Origin: Zea mays
Taxonomy: Eukaryota > Streptophyta > Magnoliopsida > Poales > Poaceae
NCBI RefSeq assembly: GCF_902167145.1
Contig: NC_050097.1
Location: forward strand, 97,006,595 to 97,070,594
Reading direction: 5' to 3'
Length of the DNA stretch: 64,000 nt
Part shown: positions 1 through 12,956 of the stretch, piece after piece
Position numbering within the stretch: position 1 is the first letter of the stretch
How the letters are laid out: every line of letters starts with the position of its first letter
Notes under the pieces: model-generated
Database searches by the model: none
Told to the model about the DNA's origin: nothing
The model's input: the letters and a program-made list of their open reading frames with translations, nothing else
Program-made: the position numbers and the translations under genes

Positions 1-1933
1 CAGAAAAGGTCCTTCCCACTTTAACTGTAGCTTGCCTACTGTATCTGGGTTTGCAACTCTCTGAAGTACCAAGTGCCCTGGCTTGATATTTTTTAACCAA
101 ACTTTTCTGTCACGCCATTTTATTGTTTCGGCTTGATATTTATTGATATTCTCCATAGCATGAAGCCAGATCCCTTCTATAGCATCTTTTGCTACAGAAT
201 AATCAGCTTCGTCCTCCACCGAAGCCACTGTTCTTATTGATCCAGCTTTAGCTTCTTCTGGGGTTATTGCTTCGTCACCAAACAGTAATTTGAATGGTGT
301 AAAGCCTGTTGACCTTGACATTGTTGTGTTGTGGCTCCACACCACTTTGATTAATTCATCTAGCCACTTTCCCCTGGGCTGATTGAAGATTAACTTCATT
401 ATTCCTGTCATTATAATGCCATTAGCTCTTTCGACAAGTCCATTTGACTCCGGATGTCTAACCGATGCAAAATGAATCTTCGTGCCAATTTGTTCACAAA
501 ACTCTTTGAAAACTTCGGCACCAAACTGTGTTCCATTGTCCACAGTAATAGCCTTCGGCACTCCAAAGCGACAAACAATATTTTGCCAGAAAAATTTCTG
601 AACGGTGACCGAAGTTATTATGGCTAAAGGCTTCGCCTCAATCCACTTAGAAAAATATTCTACTGCCACCACAACATATTTTAAATTTCCTTATGCTGGT
701 GGAAGTGGGCCTAGCAAATCAAGGCCCCACCTTTGCAACGGCCAAGTGGGTTGTATTAACTGAGTCAAAGACGAAGGCTATTTTTGATCTCTTGCACATT
801 TTTGACAGCCTTCACATTTTTGGACTAATTCTGCTGCATCTGAAGCTGCCTTCGGCCAATAAAATCCTTGACGAAAAACTTTTCCCAGCAAGGGCCTAGA
901 TCTGATGTGAGATCCACACAGACCTGCATGTATCTCCATCAATTCTATACCTTCAGCTCTGGATAAACATTTGAGCAATGGAGAACAGACTCCATGTTTG
1001 TATAACTCCCTTCTATTATTACATATGGTCGGGCTCTTGCCTCTATTCTCTTGTTATAAGCTTCGTCATCTGAAAGACAGTTGCCTTGGAGAAAAGATAT
1101 AATCTCGGTTCTCCAATCTTCACTATGAACAAGAGATATATTGAGCACTGCTCTTTCAAGAAGTTCCACCGAAGGTGCTTTTATTGTCTCAAAGAATACT
1201 TCCGAAGGTAAAGGCAGCCCCTGTGCCGCTGACTTGGCTAGCAGATCAGCGTGCTCATTTTCTCCTCGTGGAATATTCTTGACAGAAAACCCTTCGAAAG
1301 AAGCTTCAAGCCTTCGAACTGTATCCAAATATTTCTCAAGCTTCGGATCTCTTGCTTTACAACTCTTGTCAACATGACCAGAAATAACTTGGGAATCGGT
1401 TTTGAGAACCGCCCTTCTTATCCCCATTGCCTTTAACTTCCGAAGCCCCAAAAGCAAAGCTTCGTATTCAGCAAAATTATTTGTGCAGCTGAAATCAAGT
1501 TTCACTACATAGCATGCTCTAACTTTGGAAGGTGCCACTAAAATAGCAGCTGCACCTGCCCCGAAGGTTCCCCAGGAACCGTCACAGAACACTGTCCAAG
1601 CTTCGGAATATTTACTTGCTGCTTCTTCCTGAGCCCCTGGCGTCCAGTCAGCGATGAAGTCTGCTAACGCCTAGGACTGAATCGAGGATCTATGCACATA
1701 ATCAATGCTGAATTCGTTGAGTTCTGCAGCCCACTTTCCAATCCTTCCAGTAGCTTCTCTGTTCCTCATAATATCCTTAAAAGGCTATGATGAAGGAACA
1801 ATTATATGGTATGCTTGAAAGTAGTGTCGAAGCTTCCTGGAGGCCATTAAGACAGCATATAACACCTTCTCCAATTATGTATAATTTTTCTTTGATAAAC
1901 TAAGAACTTCAGAGACAAAGTATATTGGGGCTT
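1..1933 (-). pseudogene. Element A pol, C-terminal part (RNase H end, second RNase H, integrase)
   Basis: Read right to left, this part contains the end of a degenerate gypsy RNase H, then a second RNase H (about 1592-1150) with FCDGS, AEYEAL and KTDSQ motifs, then the integrase zinc-binding region (about 980-780: H..H and CEGCQKC) and the integrase core. It runs off the window near the integrase C-terminus (GKLQLKWEGPF). It corresponds to roughly residues 640-1285 of the intact pol of element I. Stops occur in the 1600-1933 stretch, one TAA lies in the integrase core near 690, and a frameshift lies near 960-1000. The archaeal-type second RNase H is the hallmark of the Tat lineage. No active product is expected. 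Confidence 0.88.
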
Positions 1934-4900
1934 TGTAACACCTCAAAGCCCTATTTTTGAGAATATAGTAAAACTCTCTATAGGCTAGGAATCAGAGTAC
2001 CATTTAATCATGTTTCTCTTAACTTTGAAGTAACATCTCCTAATATGTACGTATATATATAAATATATTCTAATAAAATATTGAATGAAAAGGATCCCTA
2101 TGTGAACTAAGTTATTCCTCTGTTAAAACCATACAATTATAAATTCTCCATAAGAATTTAAGTTAAACCCTATCTAAATAAAGCATTCTATACCCTAGAT
2201 TTATCCTTCATAAAAATGCTTATTTTGGTTGTTTTTGGATTTCATACTTAAACGCAAGTGTTTAATTAAAGTATTAATACAAATATAATAGAATCTTTGC
2301 GTCTCATGACTAAAGTTTGATTGGGTATTTATTTTGAAGTTGAAACATAAATTCAGAATTGAGTGTAATTTGAATTTAGAGATTCAAAATAGAAAGATAA
2401 AAAAATAATAAAAGAAGGATCCCTGTAGCCCTCGGCCCACTCGTCTTTTCTCCTCCCTGCGCGGCCATGTGGGCTGAATGCCTCCTCCGCTGGCCCAAAC
2501 TTCTTTTCTCCCCGCGGTAGCCAGCTCTATCCTACGTGCGCGCACGCCGCACCTATTTCCTGTGCCGCTGGCGGGTGGGTCCGCGCTGGCAGGCTTCGTC
2601 CCCAATCTTGCACCGCAACAAACACCGCCGCAGTCGGCGCGTGGAACCCGGCCGCGACCCGATCGGCACGGGCCCACTACCCAGCCCCTATGCACACACG
2701 CTTTGGTCACCAAGTCACTGACCGTGGGTCCCGGCATCCAGAAATCCTTCTTCCACGCGGATCTCGCAACGGACTTGGACTCGGCTGCTCACCGTAACAG
2801 TCACGTCGAAATCTGCGGCGAGTTCCCGGCCTGCGGCTTCCTGCGGGGGCGCGTGCCCGCACGGATATAAGCCCTCCCTCCCCTCGTTCATCCAGTCGAG
2901 CGACAAAGGGTCGTGGACGTAGGGAGCCAAGGTTTCGTTAGGTCTCGGTACAGCCGCAAGGTTGAGTAGCCGCCACCAAAGTACATAGACAGCAGGTGAG
3001 GTCAAGTTCCAGTCCCGGCCGTGGGTGGTGCTCTCCTCCATCCTCGCCTTCCTTGACGCCACCGTTGAGCAAGCATCGATGCTCGTGCCCTGGGTGCCTC
3101 CTTCCTGACCACCTCGCCGGAGGAAGAGAATCGGACGCGGGATTTCTCGCCGTGGTGGCACGCTTCGCCGTGGCCGTGCTGCTCTGCATTGCAAAGCCTG
3201 GTAAGGAGCTTCCCTTCGAGTTCTCTTATTCGCCCTCTACGCAAATCGACCGATTGAAGGCAGGTTGGGGCGCTGGCGCGCAGGATCGTGGTCGCCGGCC
3301 ATGGCCTCCGCCGTGGGGTGTGGCGGTGAGGCCGTCGGTCAGCCGGCGGTAGGAGCGTGGGTCGAGCATGTTCATTGGATACGCAATCGACGGATGAGAT
3401 TAGAGATAGGCATAATGGTTCGCGTGATCGGGGTGTAGCCATCAGATTGAGATCTGAGGATGCGGGGGAGAGAGAGTTGTTATCCGTAGATCGTAATTAA
3501 CGGACCGGATTAGATCGTAGTCACATTAAATCCTAGGCGTAGAAATTAGATCCGAGGGCTCGTATTGCTTATCGGTTCAAGTGGGGCGGATTTAATCTAT
3601 GCCCTTGTTTCCTGATCGGATGGCCAATACTCGCCCGTACCCCTTCGGTCGGTGCGTCTTTCAAAAGAGACCTTGCGCTTATCAGGAATTAACCCGCGGT
3701 CCATAGATACTGTGCACTGAGTCTAGTAAGAATTGCGCTGGGGCCCCTGGCTTTTCCAGATTTTGGCGCCCAGTCCGGAGAATTAGAAATTCAGTAAAAG
3801 TGAATAGAAAATGATTTTTAATGTGAAAATAAATACTAGAATATGTTTAATTCATAGAAAATTCATATGATGTCCAAATTAGTCCATTCCAATTGCTATA
3901 ATTTTGTAATATTATGATTTATCATCTAGTACCACTATTTTCACATGAAAGTCGCATTAAAATTTATACCCTAGTTAATCTTATATCAAATACATAAAAC
4001 CTTAGGAAATTCATAACTCCTCTGTTTTAATTACGATTTGATCCATTCAAACTGCGTTAGCTTCATAAAAATATTGTCTACGCAGTGGCAACATTAATTG
4101 TACCATAGAACATATTTTTATAGTTAGATATTTATTTGACCTATGTTTAGTATATTAACCTCTCTAAATCAAAGTTAATCTATTTATAGTTTGGCTAAAA
4201 TATGATCCCTAATTATATTATAATTTAACTTAAAGTTGAATTTATTATTTATTTAGATTATTTTCTCACATGATACACTAAATCAACATAAGGTCTAGTT
4301 TTAACTACCTAAATCACATAGATCTTCTGTAAAATCATAACTCCTTAATTGTAACTTTGATCTTAGTAAGTTCTCGATTACGTGATCTCGTGGCAACGCG
4401 TAGATTATTATTGTTCAGTTTGTACTTATGTTTGGTGTGATGTTAATTTTGTCTATACCATGTATGCTTGTATTGCTACGACTAGCAGTGCGGTCACGAG
4501 GATTTGAAGAATCATCCTGGTACCTGGAATCTCAAGTCCCAGGCAAGTTGTGCCCTTGATCACTTCTTTTTACCCACTCATGTTCTAATTAATCATAATG
4601 ATCTGCATAGGTTAATTTTGATGGGACCCAACAGGTTACCCTAGTTTGTCTATCTTTATACCTTGTTTACCACTGAACTTTTTGGGTAGTACTTGCTAGT
4701 GCTTTATGTGGTTTTGGGTATGAAGATACATTACTCATGTTTATACTTTTGTTATCCGTTGTTATTTATCGTTCATGATAAGATCATTATGTTAATTGGA
4801 ACATGGAGCGACCACCCGGGAAAACAGTGCTACCACAAGGGTTTAATGGGACGCCCTTGGCCGATTAATTAGGAAAGCTAGTGGAAGACTACCTTACCCG

Positions 4901-5777
4901 AAAGGGGCAAGGGCAGTAGGGGAGTGGTCAGTGTAGGGAGGCCCTCGGGAGGATTTTGCTGCGATGGCGGTCCTGCAAGGGATTCCTGCATTGGAGCTTC
5001 CTATAAACTGTAGCGGGTTTTCTGAAGCTAGTGGAACTTTGTAAAGGCCTCGTAGTGTTACCCTGCCTCGCCTCCTCGGTAGAGGTGTATGGGAAGTCGC
5101 GATCCCTTGGCAGATGGGTAACATGACTTGTGGGTAAAGATGCGCAACCTCTGCAGAGTGTAAAACTGGTATACTAGCCGTGCTCACGGTCATGAGCAGC
5201 TCGGACCCTCACATGATTAATTTATGGAACTTAATTCAATTTGTCATATGCATTGCATCGCAGGTGATGTTGTTACTTCTATTCTATTACTTAATTGGGT
5301 TGGTATTTACTTATACTTAGTAATTGCTAATAAAATTTTGACCAACTTTAAAAGCAATGCTCAGCTCTAACCATCCTCTTTTGGTAAGCCTTACACTTCA
5401 CATGAACTCCCACCTTTGGCGAGTTCATTCACATTATTCCCCACAACTTGTTGAGCGATGAACGTATGTGAGCTCACTCTTGCTGTCTCACACCCCCCCC
5501 ACAGGTCAAGAGCAGGTACCACAGGATGAGGCGCGTGGAGGATGCTGTGATGAGTTCGTGAGTGGTCTAGGTCGTCGTCTCCCAGTCAACTTTGGTTTGC
5601 TGGACCGTTGTCTCCTTATAATGTAACTATTTATTTTGTACAGAACTCCTATTATATAGTAAAGATGTGACATTCGATCCTGTGCCATGATTCATCATAT
5701 GTGTGAGACTTGGTCCCAGCACACCTGGTGATTATGTTCGCGCCCGGGTTTTGGTGCCCCGAAACCCGGGTGTGACA
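1934..5777 (+). repeat. Element K 5' LTR
   Basis: This repeat is 3844 bp, starts TG and ends CA, and matches 7161-11003 almost base for base. A GC-rich island (about 2440-3420) sits inside otherwise AT-rich DNA. Open frames in that island on both strands have no recognisable domain and I do not call them genes. The LTR has an eight-C run just after 5490 where the other LTR has seven. Confidence 0.96.
2864..2871 (+). promoter_or_regulatory. Possible TATA box in K 5' LTR
   Basis: GATATAAG lies in the GC-rich island of the LTR, with a pyrimidine-rich stretch just downstream, a typical place for the retrotransposon transcription start. The same octamer is at 8091-8098 in the 3' LTR. The assignment is by sequence only. 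Confidence 0.4.
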
Positions 5778-5781
5778 GAAG

Positions 5782-5793
5782 TGGTATCAGAGG
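5782..5793 (+). other. Element K primer-binding site (initiator-Met type)
   Basis: TGGTATCAGAGG begins four bases after the 5' LTR. It matches the usual plant tRNA-iMet site TGGTATCAGAGC at 11 of 12 positions. Confidence 0.85.
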
Positions 5794-7141
5794 AATGTTG
5801 ACTGTAGGACGAAACCTAGATAGAACTGGACAACCATTCTTTACTTACCTTACTCTGATTCTTTCTAAACTTCTCTTAATCTTTTCTCATCTATTTCCGC
5901 TTTACTCTGATTATTCTTATCTTTTCCTTATAAAGACAAACTTGGATTTCACACTTTGAAATCTTGTGCCTAAAGTGACTTTTAGGAATAGGAAACCTAA
6001 TCTTAGGAGCAAAAACAAAACTATTTTATGAGTATCTATGCACTTGAATGTTTGTTCTTATGATACTTGTCTGTTTTGAATCTTTGATTGAGTGTGATGG
6101 TTTGTGGAGTAATATCCATAATTACATCGATATATACATATAGTGAAAAAAATGTTAATAAAAATAACTAGCCAACTTAGATTATTCCCCACTAAAATAT
6201 ATTAAGCTTAGTAGATCCATCTTATCTTGAAAGATACTTCATTACCTTAGTAGACTCATCTTATCTTGAAAATATTTTATCTTATCTGACTGACCTCAAA
6301 AGATTCTACCTTATCTCTATGGATTCATCTTGCCCTAATAAGCATATTTACCCCACACTAGTGTAACAACCATGATTTAATCCAAAGTAATTAGATATTG
6401 TTTAATCTAATCTAGTGATATCGATCTAATCTAGACTACATCTAATCTACTATGATCCAATCTAAAATGAGTTACCTAACAAGATAGTCATCCTGGTGGA
6501 ATACATTAGACCCTGCTCCTTTAAACAAGTTTGAGATCTTAGATCAACTTGACCCTACCCAACAACTTGACCTACAAAACAGGTTACACAACTAATTCCA
6601 TCTAGCATATAGCTATTGAACCCTCTACCCATCTTGTCACAAAACCCGGATGAAGACACCAAAGCTCGAGGAAGAAAGGATCAACCGCGTTAAGGAAGGA
6701 TAAGAGTCAAGCCAAATATGGTCTTCAGCCCCAACTCAAGCCTTCAAAGATCAAGCTAGATCACTAAGACGAGTCAAGATCCACAATCTTGGATGGAGTA
6801 TTTCCTTACCCTATCCTTTCTTGCCCAAACCTATCTATGCTTTAAAGGCATCTTCTATCCTACATAATAAAGTGGACATACATATATACACCCATGCTTT
6901 CCTAACCACCAGCTCCACCGAGCTACATAAACATCTATATAAATTACTACTATTTGTAAGATCTAAATGTTACATTAGTTAGTAAATGGTATGATACTAT
7001 TTTTTAGGAGGAATAATAAGGTCTAAGTGACCCATGTATTGCTAATAAATTATGCATCATGCCGAGATTTTTCTTTGTGCATATGTTTTGAGATAACTTG
7101 GTTATATACCCTGTTCTTGCAAATCTCGAGGACGAGATTTC

Positions 7142-7160
7142 TGTTAAGGGGGGTAGGATT
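7142..7160 (+). other. Element K polypurine tract
   Basis: A G-rich tract with AAGGGGGGTAGG lies directly before the 3' LTR, the expected plus-strand priming site. Confidence 0.75.
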
Positions 7161-10100
7161 TGTAACACCTCAAAGCCCTATTTTTGAGAATATAGTAAAA
7201 CTCTCTATAGGCTAGGAATCAGAGTACCATTTAATCATGTTTCTCTTAACTTTGAAGTAACATCTCCTAATATGTACGTATATATATAAATATATTCTAA
7301 TAAAATATTGAATGAAAAGGATCCCTATGTGAACTAAGTTATTCCTCTGTTAAAACCATACAATTATAAATTCTCCATAAGAATTTAAGTTAAACCCTAT
7401 CTAAATAAAGCATTCTATACCCTAGATTTATCCTTCATAAAAATGCTTATTTTGGTTGTTTTTGGATTTCATACTTAAACGCAAGTGTTTAATTAAAGTA
7501 TTAATACAAATATAATAGAATCTTTGCGTCTCATGACTAAAGTTTGATTGGGTATTTATTTTGAAGTTGAAACATAAATTCAGAATTGAGTGTAATTTGA
7601 ATTTAGAGATTCAAAATAGAAAGATAAAAAAATAATAAAAGAAGGATCCCTGTAGCCCTCGGCCCACTCGTCTTTTCTCCTCCCTGCGCGGCCATGTGGG
7701 CTGAATGCCTCCTCCGCCGGCCCAAACTTCTTTTCTCCCCGCGGTAGCCAGCTCTATCCTACGTGCGCGCACGCCGCACCTATTTCCTGTGCCGCTGGCG
7801 GGTGGGTCCGCGCTGGCAGGCTTCGTCCCCAATCTTGCACTGCAACAAACACCGCCGCAGTCGGCGCGTGGAATCCGGCCGCGACCCGATCGGCACGGGC
7901 CCACTACCCAGCCCCTATGCACACACGCTTTGGTCACCAAGTCACTGACCGTGGGTCCCGGCATCCAGAAATCCTTCTTCCACGCGGATCTCGCAACGGA
8001 CTTGGACTCGGCTGCTCACCGTAACAGTCACGTCGAAATCTGCGGCGAGTTCCCGGCCTGCGGCTTCCTGCGGGGGCGCGTGCCCACACGGATATAAGCC
8101 CTCCCTCCCCTCGTTCATCCAGTCGAGCGACGAAGGGTCGTGGACGTAGGGAGCCAAGGTTTCGTTAGGTCTCGGTACAGCCGCAAGGTTGAGTAGCCGC
8201 CACCAAAGTACATAGACAGCAGGTGAGGTCAAGTTCCAGTCCCGGCCGTGGGCGGTGCTCTCCTCCATCCTCGCCTTCCTTGACGCCACCGTTGAGCAAG
8301 CATCGATGCTCGTGCCCTGGGTGCCTCCTTCCTGACCACCTCGCCGGAGGAAGAGAATCGGACGCGGGATTTCTCGCCGCGGTGGCACGCTTCGCCGTGG
8401 CCGTGCTGCTCTGCATTGCAAAGCCTGGTAAGGAGCTTCCCTTCGAGTTCTCTTATTCGCCCTCTACGCAAATCGACCGATTGAAGGCAGGTTGGGGCGC
8501 TGGCGCGCAGGATCGTGGTCGCCGGCCATGGCCTCCGCCGTGGGGTGTGGCGGTGAGGCCGTCGGTCAGCCGGCGGTAGGAGCGTGGGTCGAGCATGTTC
8601 ATTGGATACACAATCGACGGATGAGATTAGAGATAGGCATAATGGTTCGCGTGATCGGGGTGTAGCCATCGGATTGAGATCTGAGGATGCGGGGGAGAGA
8701 GAGTTGTTATCCGTAGATCGTAATGAATGGACCGGATTAGATCGTAGTCACATTAAATCCTAGGCGTAGAAATTAGATCCGAGGGCTCGTATTGCTTATC
8801 GGTTCAAGTGGGGCGGATTTAATCTATGCCCTTGTTTCCTGATCGGATGGCCAATACTCGCCCGTACCCCTTCGGTCGGTGCGTCTTTCAAAAGAGACCT
8901 TGCGCTTATCAGGAATTAACCCGCGGTCCATAGATACTGTGCACTGAGTCTAGTAAGAATTGCGCTGGGGCCCCTCGCTTTTCTAGATTTTGGCGCCCAG
9001 TCCGGAGAATTAGAAATTCAGTAAAAGTGAATAGAAAATGATTTTTAATGTGAAAATAAATACTAGAATATGTTTAATTCATAGAAAATTCATATGATGT
9101 CCAAATTAGTCCATTCCAATTGCTATAATTTTGTAATATTATGATTTATCATCTAGTACCACTATTTTCACATGAAAGTCGCATTAAAATTTATACCCTA
9201 GTTAATCTTATATCAAATACATAAAACCTTAGGAAATTCATAACTCCTCCGTTTTAATTACGATTTGATCCATTCAAACTGCGTTAGCTTCATAAAAATA
9301 TTGTCTACGCAGTGGCAACATTAATTGTACCATAGAACATATTTTTATAGTTAGATATTTATTTGACCTATGTTTAGTATATTAACCTCTCTAAATCAAA
9401 GTTAATCTATTTATAGTTTGGCTAAAATATGATCCCTAATTATATTATAATTTAACTTAAAGTTGAATTTATTATTTATTTAGATTATTTTCTCACATGA
9501 TACACTAAATCAACATAAGGTCTAGTTTTAACTACCTAAATCACATAGATCTTCTGGAAAATCATAACTCCTTAATTGTAACTTTGATCTTAGTAAGTTC
9601 TCGATTACGTGATCTCGTGGCAACGCGTAGATTATTATTGTTCAGTTTGTACTTATGTTTGGTGTGATGTTAATTTTGTCTATACCATGTATGCTTGTAT
9701 TGCTACGACTAGCAGTGCGGTCACGAGGATTTGAAGGATCATCCTAGTACCTGGAATCTCAAGTCCCAGGCAAGTTGTGCCCTTGATCACTTCTTTTTAC
9801 CCACTCATGTTCTAATTAATCATAATGATCTGCATAGGTTAATTTTGATGGGACCCAATAGGTTACCCTAGTTTGTCTATCTTTATACCTTGTTTACCAC
9901 TGAACTTTTTGGGTAGTACTTGCTAGTGCTTTATGTGGTTTTGGGTATGAAGATACATTACTCATGTTTATACTTTTGTTATCCGTTGTTATTTATCGTT
10001 CATGATAAGATCATTATGTTAATTGGAACATGGAGCGACCACCCGGGAAAACAGTGCTACCACAAGGGTTTAATGGGACGCCCTTGGCCGATTAATTAGG

Positions 10101-11003
10101 AAAGCTAGTGGAAGACTACCTTACCCGAAAGGGGCAAGGGCAGTAGGGGAGTGGTCAGTGTAGGGAGGCCCTCGGGAGGATTTTGCTGCGATGGCGGTCC
10201 TGCAAGGGATTCCTGCATTGGAGCTTCCTATAAACTGTAGCGGGTTTTCTGAAGCTAGTGGAACTTTGTAAAGGCCTCGTAGTGTTACCCTGCCTCGCCT
10301 CCTCGGTAGAGGTGTATGGGAAGTCGCGATCCCTTGGCAGATGGGTAACATGACTTGTGGGTAAAGATGCGCAACCTCTGCAGAGTGTAAAACTGGTATA
10401 CTAGCCGTGCTCACGGTCATGAGCAGCTCGGACCCTCACATGATTAATTTATGGAACTTAATTCAATTTGTCATATGCATTGCATCGCAGGTGATGTTGT
10501 TACTTCTATTCTATTACTTAATTGGGTTGGTATTTACTTATACTTAGTAATTGCTAATAAAATTTTGACCAACTTTAAAAGCAATGCTCAGCTCTAACCA
10601 TCCTCTTTTGGTAAGCCTTACACTTCACATGAACTCCCACCTTTGGCGAGTTCATTCACATTATTCCCCACAACTTGTTGAGCGATGAACGTATGTGAGC
10701 TCACTCTTGCTGTCTCACACCCCCCCACAGGTCAAGAGCAGGTACCACAGGATGAGGCGCGTGGAGGATGCTGTGATGAGTTCGTGAGTGGTCTAGGTCG
10801 TCGTCTCCCAGTCAACTTTGGTTTGCTGGACCGTTGTCTCCTTATAATGTAACTATTTATTTTGTACAGAACTCCTATTATATAGTAAAGATGTGACATT
10901 CGATCCTGTGCCATGATTCATCATATGTGTGAGACTTGGTCCCAGCACACCTGGTGATTATGTTCGCGCCCGGGTTTTGGTGCCCCGAAACCCGGGTGTG
11001 ACA
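7161..11003 (+). repeat. Element K 3' LTR
   Basis: This 3843-bp direct copy of 1934-5777 is followed at once by the target duplication GGCTT. It is one base shorter because of the C run near 10720. Confidence 0.96.
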
Positions 11004-12913
11004 GGCTTGCTTTTTAGTTTGTCCTTCAAGCTTCTCCTAGACAAGCGCCGCACTCACTGCAGAGTGCGAGGCTGCCACATACAGCAGCAGAGGAGCCCCT
11101 GGCGCTGGTGGAGTTAGCGTCGTTAGATCTATCAGATACTACTTCAGCTCTTCGAAGGCTTTCTGCTGAGCTGATCCCCATTGAAAGACTTCGGCCGACT
11201 TCAACACTTCAAGGAATGGTAAATTTCTCTCTGCTGATCTAGATATAAATCAATTCAACGATGCGAATCTTCCTGTCAGCCGCTGAGCCCCCTTCTTTGT
11301 GCTTGGTGGCTCCATCCAAAGAATGGCTTCAATTTTGTTTGGGTTTAATTTCGATCCCTTTGTGAAACTAGACAACCAAGGAATTTTCCTTTCTTTACTC
11401 CGAAGACACATTTTTCTGGATTCAACTTCAGGCCAGCTTGCCTAAAGTTAGCAAATGTTTCCTGCAGATCAGCAATGTGATTTTCTTGCTTCGTGCTTTT
11501 TACTATAATATCATCAACATATGTTAGCACATTTTTGCCTATCTGAGAATGAGGGACTTTCGCTGTCATTCTGCTGAAGCTTCCTCCAGCATTCTTGAGC
11601 CCCTCAGGCATCCGAAGATAACAATATGTACCACTGGGGGTTATGAAGCTGGTTTTTGGCTCATCTTCCTTCTTCATCCAGATTTGATGGTAGCCTGAAT
11701 AACAATCTAGTAGACTCATGAGCTCCAATGAAGCTGCTGCATCTACTAGAGAATCTATTCTTGGTAATGGAAACTCATCCTTCGGACAAGCCTTATTGAG
11801 ATCAGTAAAATCAATGCACGTTCTCCATTTATCATTGGCCTTCTTCACCATAACAGTATTGGCTAACCATTCTGGGTACTTTACTTCTCTAATGACGCCA
11901 GCACTAAGAAGCCTTTTCACTTCGTTCCGAGCACCTTCGGCTTTGTCATCAGACATTTTCCGAAGCCTCTGCTTTCTAGGTCTGAAGGATGGATCGACAT
12001 TGAGCGAGTGCTCAATGACATCCCTGTTGACACCACAAAGATCGTTGGCTGACCATGCGAAGACATCTTTGTTGTTGAATAGAAACCTTGTTAGGGTTTT
12101 CTCCTGCTCCTCAGACAATTGAGATCCCAGCAGCACCTTCTGCTCTGCTATATCTTCACATAAGAGCATGGGCTTTGGCTGATCGGCCGAAGCAGCCTTC
12201 TCCCTTCTGTACTTGTATTGCTCACAGGCTTCGGCTCCATCTATATTATGGATTGCTTTTGAATCTGTCCAGTTTCCTTCGGCCTTTCTGGCAGCTTCCT
12301 GACTACCATGAATAGCAATAGGCCCTTGATCCGAAGGTATCTTCATGCAAAGATATGCTGGATGAAGAATTGCTTCAAAAACATTGAGTGTCCCACGACC
12401 AATGATTGCATTGTAGGGGTACTCCATGTTGACAATATCAAACACAACTTGCTCAGTCCTTGTATTGTTGACAAATCCGAAGGTCACTGGCATCGTGATC
12501 TTGCCGAGCGCTACAATCTGCCTTCCTCCCAAGCCACAAAGAGGGTGTGTAGCATCATGAATCTTGTCCTCTGGCTCTTGCATCTGTGTGAAGACCTTAG
12601 CAAATATAATATCCGCTGCACTGCCTATATCAACCAGAACATTGTGAACCAGAAACCCTTTGATAACACAAGAACAAACCATACCATCATTGTGAGGGTA
12701 ATCCTTGAGCTGAAGGTCCTCTTGGGAGAAGGTAATTGGGATGTGGGACCATCTTGACTTGATGAAGGGTCCTTGCACCCTGACATGCTGTACCCTTCTC
12801 TGTGCCTCCTTCTTCTGCTTCTTGTTGGCCGGCTCTGAGCATGAACCACCTGTTATCGGGAGTACCAGCTTCGGAGCCAAAGCAGCTCCATCTTGGTTGT
12901 AGGACGAAGCCAT
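11004..12913 (-). pseudogene. Element A pol, N-terminal part (protease and reverse transcriptase)
   Basis: Pol starts with ATG at 12913 (MASS). The protease motif here reads VDIGSAAD instead of VDTGSAAD. The reverse transcriptase follows with LLDCYSGYHQ and YVDDIIVKS. The frame is open from 12976 to 11345, where it breaks just after FLGCLVS by loss of one base compared with element I. Beyond that, sequence matching the RT thumb and first RNase H contains further stops, one of them where element I has NRFISRS. The 3' limit is the K insertion. The protein is close to that of element I, so A and I belong to one family, but A cannot make a full enzyme. Confidence 0.88.
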
Positions 12914-12956
12914 CAGCTCAAAAAGTGGAAGTGAGTTCACCGGAGGTGGGCGCCAA

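Larger units (their letters stand above)
5778..7160 (+). other. Element K internal domain, no coding capacity
   Basis: This 1383-bp AT-rich stretch lies between the K LTRs. I see no gag, protease, reverse transcriptase or integrase motif on either strand. The middle (about 6180-6480) has short, imprecise repeats around the words ATCTTATCTTGAAA and GATCTAATCTA. Apart from the primer site and purine tract at its ends I see nothing functional. Confidence 0.85.
1934..11003 (+). mobile_element. Element K: complete non-autonomous LTR retrotransposon with 3.84 kb LTRs (LARD-like)
   Basis: Two direct repeats (1934-5777 and 7161-11003) begin TGTAACACC and end GGGTGTGACA. They flank a 1383-bp internal region with a tRNA-iMet primer site on the left and a purine tract on the right, so the element reads on the plus strand. 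The 5-bp target duplication GGCTT is present at 1929-1933 and 11004-11008, inside pol of element A. The internal region encodes no gag or pol, so mobility would need proteins from a related autonomous element. LTR ends resemble Tekay/Del chromoviruses such as E, which is a plausible but unproven helper type. I counted by eye about 18 substitutions and one C-run length change between the LTRs (about 0.5%). Confidence 0.95.

Noticed and set aside
2384..3442. Several overlapping open frames on both strands in the K LTRs (repeated at 7611-8669)
   Set aside because: They reflect GC-rich sequence with few stops, occur on both strands at once, and contain no recognisable domain.
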